Of a DNA stretch of 64,000 nucleotides, positions 51,191 through 62,913 are shown piece after piece; the stretch's first letter is position 1; every line of letters starts with the position of its first letter. The notes beneath the pieces are model-generated. The model had not been told where the DNA came from, did not search any database, and saw nothing but the letters and a program-made list of their open reading frames with translations. Position numbers and translations under genes: made by a program. The stretch lies in NCBI GenBank assembly GCA_032622095.1, contig CP136064.1:2666001-2730000 (forward strand), given 5' to 3'. Source of the stretch: Siphonodentalium dalli. Its lineage: Eukaryota; Mollusca; Scaphopoda; Gadilida; Siphonodentaliidae.

Positions 51191-53670
51191 TTAACTCTTT
51201 AACACTCAAATAGTTTTCTAGCGTAACCCTCAATGACGTGATTTGACGTGGCTACCTATTCCTCAATGACGTGATTTGACGTGTTGGTTTGCATGGCAAG
51301 TTTTTTGTTTATATACCCTTACCGAAATCTTAGTGATATCTTAGTGCTTCCTTAGTGATTGAATGCTGGAGGAAAATCACTAAGAAATCACTAACAATAA
51401 TCAGTAGGTGAAATGCCTAATAGGGAAAGTGAATGCTAATCTTAGTGCTTCTTAATGCTCAAGCACTACCTTAGTGCTTCCTTAGTCCTCTATTTGGGTG
51501 AAATATTCATGAGCTTAGTGCTCGAGCACTAAGCTTAGTGCTCGAGCACTAATCTAATTTACATATCACTAGTGCTTGCCTTAGTGCTCAAGCACTTATT
51601 TTTAATGATTTGTGAGCACTAAGGTTGAAATAATAAATTCCAGCTAATATAGTATAGGCTAGTAGTAAATAAACATGCACATGTACTCACAATTTATTCT
51701 ATAGGGTCCATATTTGTGTCCCACGGGTGTATATATAATCCTTCATTAAGTTTTTAATGAAATACAGTAATTTTCAAATTGATAACTTGATAACTTTTAA
51801 TTGGAAAAATAACATTTATACTAAACATCTGTAACATTTCATCGAACACTTATCTAAATCACGAATATATGTACATGATTCTCTATTCTGGTCTTCCTCG
51901 GTTTAATTGTACTGACTTATTCCTGCAAAGAGAAATAAAAAATATGTTTAAAATTTGAATTATAATGTTGAATCTAGGCATACTATTACTGAATGAGTGT
52001 CTAATCTCCAATGGATGCAAATAGCAATTCTGCCAATATGCGTTATTTGCAATCCGATGCTAGCTTAAATTTAAAAAAACATATTTTTGAAATAACAGAA
52101 CTATATGCCAATATTATCATTATTCCTACCTGTTTTCCATAAAATAAGACCCACTTATACATATATACTGATGATACTGTCCTAGCTGCCTCAAACTTTT
52201 GCAATTTAACTGAAAACTTTCAATGTTAAAGGAAATAATTTAAAAAAATCCTGTATAAGCATCATTTTTGCAATCCATGTTTTAATAATTTGGCATTTCA
52301 CACATTTGTATAACTCACTCTATAATCTCTTTCTTTTTTGCCATAAGTTGAGCTACCAGTACTGCTACTGAGAGATTGATTCAACTCCCTGCAATTCAAG
52401 CTGATTTCCTGCTGTATAGTCATGATGCAGTTTCTTCCCAAATCTTGCATGAATGCATGCTTCTTTGAAAGAGAAATTGTGAAATCTGAAATTAAAATAG
52501 AATAATTAATATGTCTTGGCTATAAAGATATTAAAGTCATATTTTTCTCTCATTTTGATCTTGGGGGGTACCATTAAAGAAAATATATTGGCCTTATAAA
52601 ATTGTTTATTGGGGAAGACAATTAGCACATTATAGTTAATTAATACACCCAGTGTAAGTTTCTTTTAAATATAAAAAATTGCAATATATCATTCAAATAT
52701 GTATATATAGATTTACACCTTGGAGGTGTGAGTCATTTTTTTATTTTCAAAAGGGTTAAATTTCCTATGAGAATTGATATATTAAATCCCATTTATACAT
52801 GTTTGTGTATTTTTAAAGGGAACCTGAGAATCTGGTGGAGAGTTTGGTGAATTGTGGCAGCTGGGCCTTGTAATGATCGCTGTAGCTATTTATATTTGTT
52901 TAATATTGCACTGTGTGTACTTGAGTTGGTGAAGTAATCCTGTGAATATTATTAGTACTGTTGACAATATCATAGTTTGGATTTTCATGAGGCAACATAT
53001 AAATTAAAAAGATTTATGAGAGTATATACTTACATTGTTCCCCATCCTGGTGCTGTTGTTTCTCCATCAAAAACACAGAAAAAACTGAGAAATTATCTCT
53101 TTTCACATACATAAATGTGTTAGGTATATATATTGAAAACATACTTCTTCCATATTCCGATTAAACTCACTGATTCTTTAGAAAAAATATGAGAATAACA
53201 GCTAGCTCCATGTGTATAATATATGACTGAGAGACAAACTATGGGTAGTCAAAACAAGAGAGCACATACACTATGACAAACATCTGTTGCTGATATTAAA
53301 GAAGTGTCAAATTACAAGATGTGGCTGGATTCCTTTGTGATGTAACTAAATTTAGAACAAGTTCAAATAATCCTATATAGGCTCCAGGGGGTGGTCAGAT
53401 TAGATGATTAATTTATATATATAGGCACTGTCTTGTCCCAGGAATATTTTTAGAGCATGCATATGATACAGTTGGTTTTATTGCAGTTTAATAGCTCCAA
53501 TTAAGAGCCAGCTAGTAGCTAGTACATGTAGTGAGAACAATTCGATCATTACTTGAATTAGTTAAGCAAATTGTCTCTTTTATAACTACTTTGATTCAGA
53601 ATTGGGGTAGTTTCAATTCATATTAATTATCAACTACTAGTACTTATAGATCCAAAATGGTATTACATGT

Positions 53671-54203
53671 ATTTCCAATTAAAAATTATATTTTAAATGT
53701 ATCTAAAAAAAATCAATAATTTTTGTCCCTTTTCAGAACAAATAATTGGAGAAAAATACATTTGAATAACACAAACTCATGTTGACTGGTCTGCCTGACT
53801 GAAAACATTATTATTTTATATAAAAAAAACAAAACAATATTAATAAATAATAATAATAATTTATTTATATAGGATATGAAGGGGTTGACAATCTGACAAT
53901 ATACTTTATATTGGTCTCACCTTGAAGTGTTGATCAAACCACTTATTTTGATATGTATAATGCACAGATCAACCAATTGTTGATGCAGCAATGGATTTTT
54001 TCTCACTTTTTCCATGAAATATCTGTTGAACCTGAGTTAGTTTAATTGCAAGAGATTCTCTGCTTGAAATAAACAAAGTTCTCAGCTGTAAGCACTAAGA
54101 GTGCCTTACTAGTGATTGAGAAAATCCCAGAAACATTAAATGACTGCTGTTATTTAGAAGCTAAATTCTTAGTGCTTCCTATTACTCCAATCTCATGGTT
54201 TTG
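53671..54203 (+). repeat. direct repeat, first copy
   Basis: Matches 54258-54702 with ~80% similarity by eye. Anchors are GCAATGGATTTTTTCTCACT (53988 and 54491, offset 503) and GCACTAAGAG with TAGTGATTGAGAAAATC. A TAATAATAATAATAATTTAT microsatellite (about 53841-53860) is present only in this copy. Confidence 0.7.
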
Positions 54204-54257
54204 ACATTGTGTATTGAATAGATATCTTTTGTTGCAAATATTTCACTTAAAAGATAG

Positions 54258-54702
54258 ATTTCCAATAAAAAAGTTTTTAAATGTATCTTAATCAGCCACA
54301 TTTTCCATCCTTGTTCAGAGAAAATATGTTCATGTGAGTGCATGTATGTGACACAAACTTACCCTAACTGGTCTGTTTCACTCAAAAATTATTTTTTAAT
54401 ATAAAAAAAATAATTGGTCTCAGCATGAAGAGTTCATCAAACTGCTTCTTTTGATATACATAAAGCACATACTAGTCAATACTTGTTACAGCAATGGATT
54501 TTTTCTCACTTTTTCCGTGAATTCCATGAACCTGACTTAGTTTATTTCAAGCAGAGATTCTCTTGAAATTAAACTAAGTTCTCTGTAAGCACTAAGAGTT
54601 CCTTACTAGTGATTGAGAAAATCTCACAAACATTAACTGACTGCAGATATTTGGAAGATAAATGCTTAGTGCTTCATATTACTCCAGTCTCATGGTTTAA
54701 AA
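54258..54702 (+). repeat. direct repeat, second copy
   Basis: The partner of 53671-54203. The pair accounts for part of the AGCACTAAG enrichment at the right end of the element by internal duplication. Confidence 0.7.
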
Positions 54703-54921
54703 CATCATGCAGCATTAACAATCAGATGGTTGGAGTACTAAGAATCACTAAGAATCACTAAGGAGAAAATCCCTTAGTGCTCAAGCACTAGCATTAGTGA
54801 TATTCTTAGTGCTTACACCCCACAAACATTAAGGAAATGTGGAAATTAATGATTCTTAGTGCTCGAGCACTAAGCAAGCACTAAGGAATCACTTATTTAG
54901 TGATTTCTTTCGGTAAGGGTA

Positions 54922-55507
54922 AACGGTGTATATTCAGTTTTTTTATGCTTTATTGAATATGAATACTGTGACATAACTGTTCAGATCAACACATTGTCGA
55001 TTTATTTATCAAGTAGCGGGAAGTTTATATCGCCAAGTGCAGTTTAATATGGAATAATCCATTTGAATCCCGGCTGGGGGTGCAAATAATTATTCCATTT
55101 TCAATGACATACTAGTATAGCGGTACCCAGGTATTACAACATACTGGTATCAGTACTGAAATTGTCTTCTAATGTTTCCAAATCCGCCTGAACAAACCAA
55201 AGATCTATTTCTTGTTGCCATTTTCTGAATAATTATATCGTTTGAACCAACTTTGCGATTCTTAATTCAACTTCGGTCGAGTGAAAACCACGTGTGTGTG
55301 TTGTGATGCAAACCGGAAGAGTGGATCAATCGGGAGGTTATTGGAAGAGCCTGTATAATTGATGGAAGAGCCGGACCAATCCAGTGACGGCAGAATCAAG
55401 CCTCACCCAAATAAGGAAGTTGGATTTATTTTTATTTTTTATTGATATTGGGAATCGTAGGGATTATTCATATTTAAGAGACGAGTGACACCATCGCAAC
55501 AGATAAA
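54922..55507. other. interior of the TTAA-bounded element, no gene seen
   Basis: Mixed sequence with the short motif GGAAGAG repeated at about 55315-55370. There is no long open frame and no paired splice sites. Confidence 0.4.
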
Positions 55508-56224
55508 TACTCTAGTAGCTGCATGAGGGCGTTTCGTATGCACTTTTATGTCCAGAACAAAACTCTTCACGAATCCACTAATTGAAGGTACACGAACAAT
55601 ATTTGGTTGGTGACACATTTCCCATTGAGGGCGAAATGGGTCAAATGGCCACGCCCTTTTTTGCGCGAAGTACTACCATCCGCCGTGACTATATCTCGAG
55701 AACCGTTGGTCAAAGGGGGTCGTGTGACCACTCAAAATGTGCAGAATGGCCACATTATGGGGGGTCAATAATACATTTTCATATCCAAAAGTCAATGGTT
55801 TTTAAGATAATTGCCAAAAACAAAAATAAATCCATTTTTAAGGGCACAATTTTGGGGTTCAGCACTTTTATCTCAAAGCTGAGCCCCCAATTCAAATTTT
55901 ATTGATCTATATCCATCGGTGCCACATATAGGTATAATTTCTGTAGCATTAGTGGATGAGATTGACCTCCAAGGAGCTCTTGACCCTGAAAATAAGGTTT
56001 TTGGATAGAATATATTGGTCGTAGAATGAAAAACAGACATTTTCCCCAATAACAAAGATGTTGAGGAAATCATCAATTATACGGTATTTGATCAGTAACC
56101 TAAAACTCCTACAAAAAGGTTACCTGGTGATATAATTTGAATGTAGTTCATCTTTTGTTATCTAGATTTCATGGCCTTTGATGTGATATGGCTGCCAAAA
56201 TGGTTATAAATGGAATGACATATA
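55508..56224 (+). repeat. left long inverted arm
   Basis: Contains GCACTTTTATGTCCAGA, GGGCGAAATGGGTCAAATGG and GATCTATATCCATCGGTG. It pairs with 58681-59394. Confidence 0.8.
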
Positions 56225-56231
56225 TCAACAC

Positions 56232-56402
56232 AATTTTATTGATCTATATCCATCGGTGCCACATATAGGTATATTTTCTGTACCATTATCGGATGGGATT
56301 GACCTCCAAGGAGCTCTTGACCCTGAAAATCCACAGTATGGGGGGTCAGTAATACATTTTCATATCCAAAAGTCAATGGTTTTTAAGATAATTGCCAAAA
56401 AA
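56232..56402 (+). repeat. scrambled partial copy of the arm
   Basis: 56232-56331 repeats arm positions ~55894-55992 (up to GACCCTGAAAAT). 56331-56402 then repeats arm positions ~55750-55820 (CCACATTATGGGGGGTC onward, here CCACAGTATGG). The two pieces are in swapped order, directly inside the left arm. Confidence 0.75.
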
Positions 56403-56408
56403 ACGATT

Positions 56409-58680
56409 TCAGCATGTTACGCACCACAAGTATACAATACATCCAAGGCCACAGCATATGTATGACACTTTTTAAAGAACTATCCGAATTCTCTGATCGA
56501 CTTAAGAGCACAATTGACCACACACAATGGGATTAGCTGGAAATTGCTGCTGAGGATGTGTTGATCCCGACACACAACGTGAGCTCTTCATGACTGAACA
56601 TGCCTTGGAAACTGGTGTGCTTTACCAAAAATCAGGTAACAATTGTGCTCTAATCAACAGAAATGTACAGATTGAACAAAACAGGTTTTCAAAATTTGTT
56701 ATCAACATTTAACAGCTGATCTGATTTAAGTGACCAAGATATGAAACATGCTAAACACTTTTACTAAATGGAATAACCAGCTGTTTGCTTCATGCAGCAG
56801 CCACGTGTTGCGATCCTAAAATGGGTATTGCACCTGGGCATAGTAAAAACATGTTGTAATCAGATGGGAGATGACCATATATACCAGTATATATTTCAGA
56901 AGTAATCAATTCTTACAAAAGGACACCTCATCTCACAAAAAGTTTTAGGAAATGATGGAATGATCACTATTCAATCAATAGTAGAATGAGCCTTTGTCAG
57001 TCACACATTAGTTTTGATTGGCCATGATAGTTGCATCACTTGCAGGTTGGAGAAGATGAGGGTCTATAATTTCACTAACATAATTCTTCATAATAGCTAA
57101 TAGCCCTCATAACTTACCATTTTAAAGATATTTTCATTTTCAATACCACCTCAGGTTAAGTCGTCCTGCTAATTTTATATTATGCTGATGGGTACTGCTG
57201 TATTGATATGTTTGTAGGTCAAAGCAATTCTGTCAAGTACCATCATTTTACCTAAAGTTGGTTATTTTTGCATTGTTTGCCTAACCCGAGCAATTTGTGC
57301 AAGAGTCAGTGTCTGTATGCAACATTCAAGAACATATATACTTCAAAATTTTATTGTGTACGCTGATGTTTGGTAAACAACAGGAATAGTCATCTCAATT
57401 ATGACCAGTTTGTAAAAACCAGCACCCATTATTAAAATATTTCACAATATACATGTTTTTTAATGTTTTCTACACATTGTGGCTTATCCTCGATTCGTTC
57501 AGATCGCTTTGCTCCACCTGAATATCATACCAAATGTATTAGCATCACCACTACTGAATACTGCCAAATGAATATATTGTGATAAGGGCAGTGGAAAAAT
57601 AATGGTTGAGTGTTTTCTAAATATAATTCTAGTAAAACCTACACAATACCGTCTTGGTCTGATAAGACTCAGAGTCATGCTTATTTAGGAGTATAGACAT
57701 GAAGTCCACCAGTCTCATGAAAATTAAATGGGCTCTGCACTAGTAACATCTGGACTCCTGGGACCCATTAATATTGACAAATGCAACACAAATGAAAAAT
57801 ACATAGTAACTTTCCTCAAACATAGATTATACCCTGACAATCATTGTATTTGAATCAGTGTACATATGTAGGCATGGCCATAGCATGTTTTTGAAATACT
57901 GCAGAGTGCAGACCATAAATTTCACTAGAATATACATGTAGTTACTGCATGTACACCACACACATAAGGCGACTGACACACATAAACGTACCTGCAGGGT
58001 TCACAATATTTTACATGTAAAGTATATATATATCTCCTGTGCCTATAACATCAAACCAAACGGTTTACAGTACTTTTACTGACATTTTTGGAGTGGCACA
58101 TATACATGCATAAAAAATAAAAGTCAATTTAAAGGGACGAAATGAAAAATAAATTTGTGCAACTATAATGGAGATCTATATTGCATTACAACATCCACAA
58201 ATCTACAAAATCTACAACATCCACAAATCTACAAAATCTACAAAAACATCTGACTATCTTAGACATTGGTAATGTGATCATTTTTCCTTGAGGGAGGATT
58301 GCATAGCATGGCTACATGCAGAATGTAGATTTGTATGTATTTATATCTGCATATCAACTGATGCTTGTATTTTTCTTCTAACTCACTCCAGGCTAGCCAT
58401 TATTTGTTCTAGAATAATGTACATGTTAGGGAAATTGTAGAACCTTTATACAAAATGGTGATGCAGCCAATCAAAATTGATGTGGGACTGATAAAGACAC
58501 AACCTGCTCGACTACTGAATCATACTGATTGATCAAATTGTAGTAACTCAACATTTACTAAACCTACTTGTGGGCTGAGTATAATTCAATTCAACATTAG
58601 AATACCATAAAAACACCCTGTTCTCCCATAAGTTTAAAGAAAATAACACATTGAACTCATTTACAAGTATATTGCTAATG
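56409..58680. other. AT-rich interior of the long-arm element
   Basis: No open frame above ~60 codons and no recognisable coding remnant. A 27-bp unit (ACATCCACAAATCTACAAAA type) is repeated about twice at 58188-58247. Otherwise I see nothing to annotate. Confidence 0.5.
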
Positions 58681-59394
58681 TGATATGTCATTCCATTTAT
58701 AACCATTTTGGCAGCCATCTCACATCAAAGGCCATGAAATCTAGATAACAAAAGATGAACTACATTCAAATTATATCACCAGGTAACCTTTTTGTAGGAG
58801 TTTTAGGTTACTGATCAAATACCGTATAATTGATGATTTCCTCAACATCTTTGTTATTGGGAAAATGTCTGTTTTTCATTCTACGACCAATATATTCCAT
58901 CCAAAAACCTTATTTTCAGGATCAAGAGCTCCTGGGAGGTCAATCTCATCCACTAATGGTACAGAAATTATACCTATATGTGGCACCGATGGATATAGAT
59001 CAATAAAATTTGAATTGGGGGCTCAGCTTTGAGATAAAAGTGCTGAACCCCAAAATTGTGCCCTTAAAAATGGATTTTTTTTGGTTTTTGGCAATTATCT
59101 TAAAAACCATTGACTTTTGGATATGAAAATGTATTACTGATCCCCCCATAATGTGGCCATTTTGCACATTTTGAGTGGTCACACGACCCCCTATGTCCAA
59201 CAGTTCTGGAGATATAGTCACGGCGGGTGGTAGTACTTCGCGCAAAAAGGGGCGTGGCCATTTGACCCATTTCGCCCTCAATGGGAAATGTGTCACCAAC
59301 CAAATATTGTTCGTGTACCTTCAATTAGTGGATTCGTGAAGAGTTTTGCTCTGGACATAAAAGTGCATACGAAACGCCCTCAGCTACTAGAGTA
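58681..59394 (-). repeat. right long inverted arm
   Basis: Reverse complement of 55508-56224. It has a few substitutions (for example GCATTAGTGG in the left arm against ACCATTAGTGG here) and small indels in the A-run of the AAAACAAAAATAAATCC block. Confidence 0.8.
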
Positions 59395-59960
59395 AAATAA
59401 ACAACGCGTTTTGCGAAAGCGACAAACTGAAAATGACGCAACCAACAATCACGTCATAAAATGTTATGATTTACTCGATATTAAAGCTAGATTTTTCCAG
59501 TTTTCTCCGCAAAAGTTTAAATTATAATCGGAGATGGGATGTGTATTCCCTTCATAACAAGGATTTCCCCCTAAACAAACAGTCTGTTCAACTTTTTCTG
59601 GTGACTTTCTCAACTTTTCCGAGGAAGTTTGGCATAAATAAAAATGAAATTTTATCCATTCCTGCATGATTTAGACCAACCAGTTCCGTTGTATAGGCGT
59701 GATTCTCACAATGAAAATTTAGCTGGTAATAAGTTGTAGAATAACGGATACAATTTGCATTTAAATGTAACTTTCGGTGTTGTTCAAGAAATTCGCGGTA
59801 ACAACATGTCTAATAAAATTATCAATAAGCGAGCACAATAAATTCGCTACTAATTACGCCCTGTTGTCTACCTTGATGTTACATTTGAGGGCTGTCCCGG
59901 GCAACGTCACAGATACCCGTTAGACACGTCAAATCACGTCATTGAGGGTTAAAGAGTTAA
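59395..59960. other. right part of the TTAA-bounded element
   Basis: Sequence between the long-arm element and the right TTAA end. Two mirrored 67-codon frames at 59464-59669 overlap on opposite strands with no family signature. The last ~36 bp are the inverted terminal repeat. Confidence 0.45.
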
Positions 59961-59994
59961 AGCAACATGGCAAAGAATATATTATTACTTTCAG

Positions 59995-60119
59995 ACGAAT
60001 TCATCAACAACGTTCAAGCATTGATGGGAGCAGAGGTGGATGTTGAAGTACTCGACAGAAAGGCGGAACTAAAATCCATGTCAAAAGAGCAGGGGGGCAG
60101 ATTTATGTCTGGAGGATGA
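59995..60119 (+). CDS. candidate terminal exon, unknown protein
   Basis: Follows TATTATTACTTTCAG (ends 59994). Read in the phase that needs one upstream base, it gives EFINNVQALMGAEVDVEVLD, then RKAELKSMSKEQGGRFMSGG and TGA at 60117-60119. An AATAAA at about 60173 follows. The composition is protein-like and the other two phases stop earlier. It lies between the TTAA-bounded element and zinc-finger segment B, so it may be a further alternative 3' exon of the same gene or the end of another gene. I recognise no domain. Confidence 0.35.
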
Positions 60120-60734
60120 CATGTTCGCACCGCATTACAAACAAATTACGTCATTGACGATGTCGACTTTAAAATAAAATGTTTTCACTAAATCATCAGA
60201 AATCATGAGGTATAGTCCAAAGAAAGCACACATTTATTCAATTAAATAAAACAATATTGACCTAAATTTCAATATGTTACAAGCCACAAACTTCAGAGTG
60301 TGCAATAATCATAGAACACAGTTGTGTGAACATGGCACACATTTCTAATGTTGCGAGGTAAAACTCGAACCAATGTTTCTTGATTCAATATCGCGTCACA
60401 ACAAACTTGTGCATTATTGTTAGCAGTTCACAAACTTGTGTTCTATGTCTTCTCATGCTTTCATTAAGCTAACCAAAGAAATTGGTCTAAATTAAACTAT
60501 AATCTGGGCATTCTTTGGAAGTTGTGAAGTAATCAATTTTAATTTCCATCTTTTTTAGCTATCTCCACACAGTTACTAACCAGCAATCTTGTTTTAAAAT
60601 TAAAAAAATACATGCCAGTTCTTTGATTTTACCTGCCCATATTGGAAAAGTCATATATATCTAGACAACACTCTGCGTCTGTGCATGTGGTTGCAAAGAC
60701 TGGCTTATGACAGAATACCCTATATGATACAAAT

Positions 60735-61965
60735 TAGTGCTGAAACGGTTGACCTATTTTTGTAGCCGGTTAACCGCGACGTGTAACCGGATCATAACCG
60801 GTTATCCGCTATTTTCAACCTATGACTTTAAACTGATTATTTACACCATAATATGTACCAATATATCAGTATAATTTGATTTATTAACTGTATGGCAAAC
60901 TCGCGTAATGTTTACACAGACATAGCTTCTATTAAACGAATGTAAATCACCAAACACGAACGTCACAAAGCCACGTGTTGACAACTTGGCAGATGACACA
61001 GTGAACTAAAACTCAGTTTTTATAAATAGACGTGTCATGCTTGACCTGTTTGTACTGCAGTTGCGACTGCTACCTGACTTGTTATCGTTCTCGTCTTGGG
61101 AAGAATATTGTGTGACCTATATACATGTTCGTACATGCAAATATCAGAAGTGTTTTTTTTATTGCCATTATAGCGTTTGCGGGACTGGCCGATTATTAGG
61201 TCATGTGACTCAGGTATTCTAACTGCTGGGTGTTCTTTGGCAATTTGAGATTGATAGGATCATGACTGACATCGATAAACACAATTATGAAGATTGTGAA
61301 CTTTATGTAGTTAACAAATGAAAATAAAAAAATCAGCTGAAAACAGTGTTTTCTGTTATAAGACAATCAAATGCTGAGAATTTATAGTCATTAGTAGGAT
61401 GCAAATAAGTCCGACTGCACGAGAACACCACTTAAGTGATTCGAGTTCATTTGAACTTCATCGACTGAGATTACTCAAACTCAGTAATGTTACCGTAGAA
61501 GTATAGACCGAGCGTATGTAAATAGGGTTGGTTCTCAGAGATTGCATTCTGCCAATTTCTCTTTGAAATGTGCCCAGGCATCTGATTTACTCATTTCTTG
61601 GGTATCCATGATACTGTCTGCAAGTAGTGAGTCGGAGAGTAGAAGTCAAATGATCACGCCGTACTGCAGTGAAAACGATTGTATTGATCTTTGCCGATGA
61701 CCAGGTGGCGTCAGTGCACGTGTTTTACCGGACATAGGAATATCAAAGATGACGTCATGCATCTTTGATGTTTAGCCGCCAATGACAGACTATGTAATCT
61801 ACCATTCATGGAAGACTTTTGATCTGAAGGACCTGAACACGATAGTTTTTATCAGTGGCATTGCATGTGTGTATTACATAGCGGTTAACCGGTTGATCGT
61901 AGTTCAACCGGTTGCCGACGGTAGCCGGTTGCCAACCGGTTATCCGGATATCCGTTTCAGCACTA
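60735..61965. mobile_element. hAT-like non-autonomous element, 1231 bp, with 8-bp target duplication
   Basis: Terminal inverted repeats TAGTGCTGAAACGG (60735-60748) and CCGTTTCAGCACTA (61952-61965). Both sides carry the perfect 8-bp duplication ATACAAAT (60727-60734 and 61966-61973), the length made by hAT transposases. Copies A and C show the uninterrupted site GATACAAATGTGG. Subterminal AACCGGTT/GCCGGTTAACC motifs cluster within ~100 bp of each end. Short open frames inside (61037-61222, 61782-62048) show no transposase features. Near 61742-61769 a dyad ATCAAAGATG/CATCTTTGAT encloses GACGTCA. Confidence 0.9.
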
Positions 61966-62040
61966 ATACAAATGTGGCAAAGCGTCCCCAAATTATGATA
62001 ATTGCTGTGCCTTGCAATACACATGTCTTAAATATTTCAG

Positions 62041-62214
62041 ATGGCTGATTGCTATATATGTCGAAAGAAAATATTGTATAGAAACCGTCATGTAAGAGAA
62101 CTACACGTTAAGCCAGGACTTATAGAATGTTTTGACTGCAACTACAAGTGCAACAGGTGGGGAAATCTTTCGATCCACATGAAGAGAATTCATCATGGTT
62201 GTGGAGGTTTGTAA
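62041..62214 (+). CDS. two-finger C2H2 zinc-finger terminal exon, copy B
   Basis: Acceptor AATATTTCAG ends at 62040. The frame runs 57 codons to TAA at 62212-62214. Finger 1 is CYIC followed by only nine residues and HVRELH, because 9 nt present in copy C are missing. Finger 2 is a canonical C-X2-C-X12-H-X4-H (CFDC, NRWGNLSI, HMKRIH). It ends HGCGGL. A pair of fingers in a short 3' exon with its own stop and AATAAA (62406-62411) is the layout of the alternative C-terminal exons of lola-type BTB zinc-finger genes; that assignment is inference. The Met at the start is probably internal, since the acceptor sits directly before it. The shortened first finger may not fold normally. Confidence 0.65.
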   Translation: MADCYICRKKILYRNRHVRELHVKPGLIECFDCNYKCNRWGNLSIHMKRIHHGCGGL

Positions 62215-62477
62215 AACAGTTAGAAATATAATTATAAATATAACCTGGTCTTACTAAATTGATTTATCTACTTAGTTCTTTATAAAATTTGATGTTTAGT
62301 GATTAAGTAGATAGATTCTAAGGCTGTAATGATTCACAGTGAATTCAATGTATTGCAATGCACTACCAAACGATACATGTATCGTGTCATCTGGTATCTC
62401 GATAAAATAAATCAAGTAATTTCTGAAGGTGGTCATGTGTAAACCAGCAATGTTGTCTATAAGGGTATCAACAAAGT

Positions 62478-62584
62478 TGTACTGGTACAAACAAATCTTA
62501 AACATTATATGCATATTACCTGAATAGTAGATACTATTACCTCATGGTGTTCACTCGAGTATCAACAAAGTTTTACTTGTACAA
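62478..62584 (+). repeat. 94-bp tandem repeat, copy B tail
   Basis: Little more than one unit, broken off at AATCAAATATTA, after which copy B loses similarity to A and C. Confidence 0.6.
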
Positions 62585-62913
62585 TCAAATATTACAACTA
62601 AACTTTCTGAAATCGGTTCCGTCCGCTCCACTATTACATGTAGTCTTTATTTATCTGGGACGATTTCTTTACAAAGGCAAACAACAAATAGTTAAGTCAA
62701 TCTTCATGGCATACCTTATAGAAGCTGATGTTAGTTTCGCTTCCCAAAGGCTCAGTCCAAACCTAACTTACTGGACTCATTTTGTAAATTCTGATATAAA
62801 CCGGATCTCAAAATCCATAAAATGTTTTCAAAAATCAAAATATATCTGCTGCAAATCAGCTGCCTTTTATGAGAATCAAACTAAGAATTCTGATTCTTAT
62901 CAGATTTTTAGCC
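62585..62913. other. spacer between zinc-finger segments B and C
   Basis: Not shared with A. A 126-codon + frame (62544-62924) starts inside the 94-bp repeat and ends inside copy C. I see no domain or splice signals in it, and since it spans three sequence blocks of different origin I do not treat it as a gene. Confidence 0.4.

Larger units (their letters stand above)
51314..54921. mobile_element. 3.6-kb TA-flanked element with clustered AGCACTAAG repeats
   Basis: The ends are CCCTTACCGAAA (51316-51327) and TTTCGGTAAGGG (54908-54919), each flanked by TA. Subterminal blocks 51325-51625 and 54080-54910 hold some two dozen copies of CTTAGTGCT or CTTAGTGAT and their complements, including perfect palindromes such as TTAGTGCTCGAGCACTAA (twice in tandem at 51518-51552 and once at about 54853-54871). 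Such reiterated subterminal motifs are typical transposase-binding sites. The interior, 51630-53670, is AT-rich and has no open frame or exon I can support, so the element is non-autonomous. Confidence 0.6.
55508..59394. mobile_element. 3.9-kb element with ~715-bp inverted terminal arms
   Basis: The arms 55508-56224 and 58681-59394 are reverse complements at roughly 95% by eye, from TACTCTAGTAGCTG at the outer ends to GGAATGACATAT at the inner ends. The outermost TA on both sides may be a TA target duplication. The left arm has a 3-nt CAT insertion 14 nt in. The interior 56409-58680 is AT-rich and has no coding capacity, so no transposase is present. The 67-107-codon frames in the arms are mirror images of each other and show no family. 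Confidence 0.7.
51191..59960. mobile_element. 8.8-kb TTAA-bounded element, piggyBac-type ends
   Basis: The right end in reverse complement reads TTAACTCTTTAACCCTCAAT followed by GACGTGATTTGACGTG. The left end starts TTAACTCTTTAAC and then has two tandem copies of CCTCAATGACGTGATTTGAC within ~90 bp, the first preceded by a decayed copy. Both extreme ends are TTAA, the piggyBac target. Removing it rejoins zinc-finger segment A with the sequence before 59961. It has no transposase and is filled with younger nested elements, so it is an old or composite insertion. The alternative is that the two ends are separate fragments of one family. Confidence 0.5.
60188..62584 (+). repeat. zinc-finger exon segment, copy B (split by a hAT-like insertion)
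   Basis: 60188-60734 matches copy A from 49855 with about 1% differences. After the inserted element the match resumes at 61974 and runs through the exon to the 94-bp repeats. B differs from A and C at ~6 of 76 positions just before the exon. Confidence 0.85.

Noticed and set aside
55582-55905. 107-codon frame in the left inverted arm, mirrored at 59000-59324
   Set aside because: Both copies lie in transposon arms, differ by frameshifting indels, and show no family signature.
61037-62048. Transposase remnants inside the hAT-like element
   Set aside because: The short frames show no DDE or hAT dimerisation features, and the right one runs across the element boundary into segment B.
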